Below, one piece after another: positions 62,628 to 64,000 of a stretch of 64,000 nucleotides of DNA; the first letter of the stretch is position 1, and the number at the start of each line of letters is the position of its first letter. The translations under genes were made by a program, and so were the position numbers. Source of the DNA: Neocallimastix lanati (nom. inval.) (taxonomy: Eukaryota > Neocallimastigomycota > Neocallimastigomycetes > Neocallimastigales > Neocallimastigaceae); contig JACVTC010000128.1 of assembly GCA_016946835.1 (NCBI GenBank), positions 243,001-307,000 on the forward strand, in the 5' to 3' direction. The notes under the pieces were generated by a model that did not search any database, had not been told where the DNA came from, and saw nothing but the letters and a program-made list of their open reading frames with translations.

Positions 62628-63969
62628 GATTAAAAAATCTAAATTAACATATCGTTCTCAAGTAAAATCCAGAAAACGTACCACAAGTGATCCAGTAAAA
62701 CCAGGTTATCATCGTACAACAGTAAATCGTCGCCAACAACGTAAATATGGAAAGTCGTCAAAACAAAAACAACAAAAGAGAAGAACTTCTTATGAGAGAG
62801 AAAATGTTCCAATGCCTCCATTGGAGGAATTGATGACATTAGCTGATAAGCTTATGGTATATAAATAATTTATGCTTAAAAGAATTATGAATTTAAATTT
62901 TTAAAGTTTTATATAATATAAATAATTATTATTGCATTTATTAATTTTATTTTCAATATAATTAAAGGATGAGTTAGACTTACCTCCAGATAGTCGTACC
63001 TTTTTCAAGCATTTACCAAATTCACAAAAATGGCAACTAGTTCAACAATATCTTATGAATCAAGGTGAAAATCCTGAAGAGGATTGCTTAATATATACAC
63101 AGAAACTACAGGAAAACCCAAATAGTGTTGAAGTAGTGTCAGGGTTGGCGACCGCATTACATACCAAGCCAATGGCATGGGTAGATCCAAGAGTATCACT
63201 TATAAATATTGATGTTAATAAAGCGGTTTCAAATTTAAAAGTAGTAGAAGAAGAATCAAATAAATTAAAGGAAAAAGAAGAGAAAAAAAGTGAATTAGAA
63301 ACTTTATATGAAACATCAAATGAAAGAAATTTATCATCAGAGCTTCATCAAGGTAGACGTAGAAGTAGTTCACAGAGTGAACGTAAATTAAGTTTAAAAT
63401 CTGCAATGAATGCTACTGAAAAGGCTCTAACTTATAATTCAAAATATAATAGACACAGAAGAAATAGTAGTAAAATATATCAAAGAAAATCAACACATAA
63501 AAAAGCATATTCTCGTAGTATTGGTTATGTAAGTAGTAAACACTAACATTAATTTTTTAATATAAAATAATAAAGTATAAAATTATAAGATGTATTATAT
63601 TTTATTTGATCTTGTGTTTGACTGAAATAATTTTATATTTATAAATAATAAAAATAGATTATATTAAAAACTTCATTGATTAAAAAAATTAATGAAGTTG
63701 CTTCTCTTTCAAATCAATTAAAAGTTGCGATGAAAGAATTAGCTTCATTAGAATCATCTATAGAGCAGAGAGCTTTAGAGATTCAATGTAAAGAAGAAGA
63801 GTCATCAGATTCATATTCCAGTGATTCCTCTTCACGTCCTCAATCTCCTGAATCACCGTTTTCTCCAACAAATGAAACTATGTTTAATGAAGTAATAAAT
63901 GTATCGTCTCCTACAGCGGATTATACCATTACTCCAGGTTATGGAATTAATAAAAATAATTCCTGTTAG
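62628..63969 (+). CDS. Formin-like protein, GTPase-binding region (partial, 5' exon uncertain)
   Basis: Three exons reconstructed: 62628-62856, 62968-63528, 63658-63969. The frame is open at the 5' side, entering at an acceptor that needs two bases from an upstream exon. The product starts with a basic region (SKLTYRSQVKSRKRTTSDP), then LEELMTLADKLMDELDLPPD, SRTFFKHLPNSQKWQLVQQY and SVEVVSGLATALHTKPMAWV, which resembles the N-terminal Rho-GTPase-binding/FH3 part of diaphanous-type formins. A charged coiled stretch, a basic Ser-rich part and a second predicted coiled coil (NEVASLSNQLKVAMKELASL) with a Ser/Pro-rich tail follow. Formins nucleate unbranched actin, but the FH1 and FH2 domains are not in the window, so this is either a truncated protein or the gene continues to the right (a donor-like GTTATG occurs within the last exon at about 63940). 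GTAAGT at 63529 is a strong donor; without it the frame would stop at 63546. The copia element upstream may separate it from its first exon. Confidence 0.55.
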
Positions 63970-64000
63970 AGTAATATACTCTACTTTCTCAAGATCTTCA

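Overview
The window is eukaryotic nuclear DNA of extreme A+T content. Intergenic and intronic sequence is nearly all A and T, with long homopolymers, (TA)n, (AAAT)n and very long (TTA)n/(AAT)n tracts. Genes carry short AT-rich spliceosomal introns (GTAAGT, GTATGT or GTTAGT donors; TAG or AAG acceptors) and use the standard stop codons. Composition, huge Asn-rich ankyrin proteins, a fungal transgelin, a GPI-type chitin deacetylase, a formin-like protein and a bacterial-type PepV dipeptidase without introns together suggest an anaerobic gut fungus (Neocallimastigomycota, for example Neocallimastix, Piromyces or Anaeromyces). That assignment is inference; no rRNA or other phylogenetic marker beyond ribosomal protein eL15 is present.

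Layout. 1-7.4 kb: an ankyrin protein (2077-4011), then a gene-poor stretch with an LTR-like relic and a bistable palindrome. 7.4-20.4 kb: two seven-exon genes in opposite orientation (7969-10846 on +, 17491-20369 on -). I reconstructed each as a seven-transmembrane receptor fused to an RGS domain, with all six introns at identical positions and phases. Between them lie a three-exon chitin/polysaccharide deacetylase (-) and a GNAT acetyltransferase (+). 21.8-25.9 kb: a decayed LINE reverse transcriptase and a six-exon transgelin/calponin gene, both on -. 26.8-30.9 kb: relics of Ty1/copia elements and a long inverted repeat. 33.7-35.1 kb: PepV-like dipeptidase. 37.4 kb: a small GC-rich, poly-A-tailed island of unknown nature. 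39.9-40.6 kb: a decayed lectin-like gene. 41.8-48.5 kb: a 2231-residue ankyrin protein (-). 48.9-49.4 kb: a decayed Cys-rich membrane-protein gene. 51.2-51.8 kb: eL15. 53.9-54.5 kb: a giant (TTA)n tract.

55.7-62.3 kb holds a nearly complete Ty1/copia retrotransposon with apparently identical 365-bp LTRs and an AAAAT target duplication, so it inserted recently. It appears to sit inside an intron of a formin-like gene whose later exons run from 62628 to the right edge. Its pol is interrupted by three successive same-direction frame changes.

Functional themes: cell-surface signalling to heterotrimeric G proteins (the 7TM-RGS pair), actin organisation (transgelin, formin-like protein), cell-wall modification (deacetylase) and peptide use (PepV). 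No operon logic applies. All multi-exon models were built by hand from splice signals, reading-frame continuity and comparison of the two paralogues; none was confirmed with transcripts or database searches.
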